Source: Kordia algicida
GTDB taxonomy: Bacteria; Bacteroidota; Bacteroidia; Flavobacteriales; Flavobacteriaceae
Length of the DNA stretch: 64,000 nt
Assembly: GCF_051013375.1 (NCBI RefSeq)
Contig: NZ_CP142125.1
Reading direction: 5' to 3' (one strand)
The notes under the pieces were generated by a model that had not been told where the DNA came from, did not search any database, and saw nothing but the letters and a program-made list of their open reading frames with translations. The translations under genes and the position numbers were made by a program. Position 1 is the first letter of the stretch. Each line of letters starts with the position of its first letter. Positions 63,952 through 64,000 of this stretch are shown here, in pieces.

Positions 63952-64000
63952 ATGGGAAAATTTACAGTATCAATTCCAGCAGGACCAATTTGGAATGACG
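63952..64000 (+). CDS. MVL-like mannan-binding lectin, N-terminal fragment
   Basis: Only 16 codons are in the window: MGKFTVSIPAGPIWND. This resembles the start of the repeat of Microcystis viridis lectin MVL (YKVNIPAGPLWSN from memory), which binds high-mannose glycans. There is no signal peptide at the start, as in MVL. The gap 63797-63951 has no clear consensus promoter. The call rests on a very short stretch. Confidence 0.5.
   Translation, partial: MGKFTVSIPAGPIWND

Noticed and set aside
1..64000. tRNA, rRNA, insertion sequences or prophage genes
   Set aside because: By eye I found no cloverleaf, transposase, integrase or terminal inverted repeats; a small RNA gene could still have been missed without a covariance search.

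Overview
The window looks like chromosomal DNA of a marine-type Flavobacteriaceae (Bacteroidota). Supporting signs are low GC, TAnnTTTG-type -7 promoter elements, a type 9 secretion (T9SS) C-terminal sorting domain, exosortase XrtF with its partner, a DUF6089 protein, a folK-deoxynucleoside kinase fusion, and the conserved order CBS-nadK-DUF6089-uppS-bamA-ompH-ompH. The genus cannot be fixed from sequence alone; a Kordia-like organism is a guess. I saw no rRNA, tRNA, CRISPR array or insertion sequence.

Layout. 1-8.2 kb: an AsmA-like protein (cut by the window edge), a queuosine-precursor transporter, an orphan lanthipeptide-like precursor with its own promoter, signal peptide peptidase SppA, folK-dNK, DUF2797 and a GH3-family enzyme. 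8.4-16.4 kb: an OmpA/PD40 envelope protein, a T9SS-exported FG-GAP protein, a TPR-HTH regulator, a serine hydrolase lipoprotein and a membrane LytTR regulator. 16.4-24.4 kb: clpX, clpP, tig, a FadL porin with an SGNH lipoprotein, an alpha/beta hydrolase and pdxJ, all on the minus strand. 24.4-31.7 kb: the envelope-biogenesis cluster ending in bamA and two ompH/skp genes. 31.9-39.6 kb: three tandem large secreted proteins with an MG2-like N-terminus and a TonB-plug-like C-terminus; copies 2 and 3 share about 2.1 kb of nearly identical DNA. 39.8-41.4 kb: the XrtF pair and a GAF/fRMsr protein.

41.6-46.8 kb is an accessory sugar-acid locus: a FadR-type operator overlapping a promoter, a gluconokinase-6-phosphogluconate dehydrogenase fusion, an Nramp-fold transporter without the metal-binding motifs, a FadR-type regulator, a short-chain dehydrogenase and a decayed lipoprotein gene. 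The fusion has a one-base frameshift that removes the dehydrogenase tail, so the locus may be decaying. 47.2-54.3 kb: purH and the complete rod-shape operon mreBCD-pbp2-rodA.

54.4-56.6 kb is the best candidate for an undescribed system: two tandem double-glycine-leader peptides with the same four-cysteine core pattern, closed by a terminator, then a three-part membrane protein made of a C39-like domain without its cysteine, a VKOR domain and a thioredoxin. 56.6-63.8 kb: a YcxB-like protein, a membrane-anchored nuclease behind a 7-bp tandem repeat, an oligopeptide-type ABC permease, a tail-specific protease, surE, a small membrane protein and lpxB. The last 49 bases begin a gene resembling the Microcystis mannan-binding lectin MVL.
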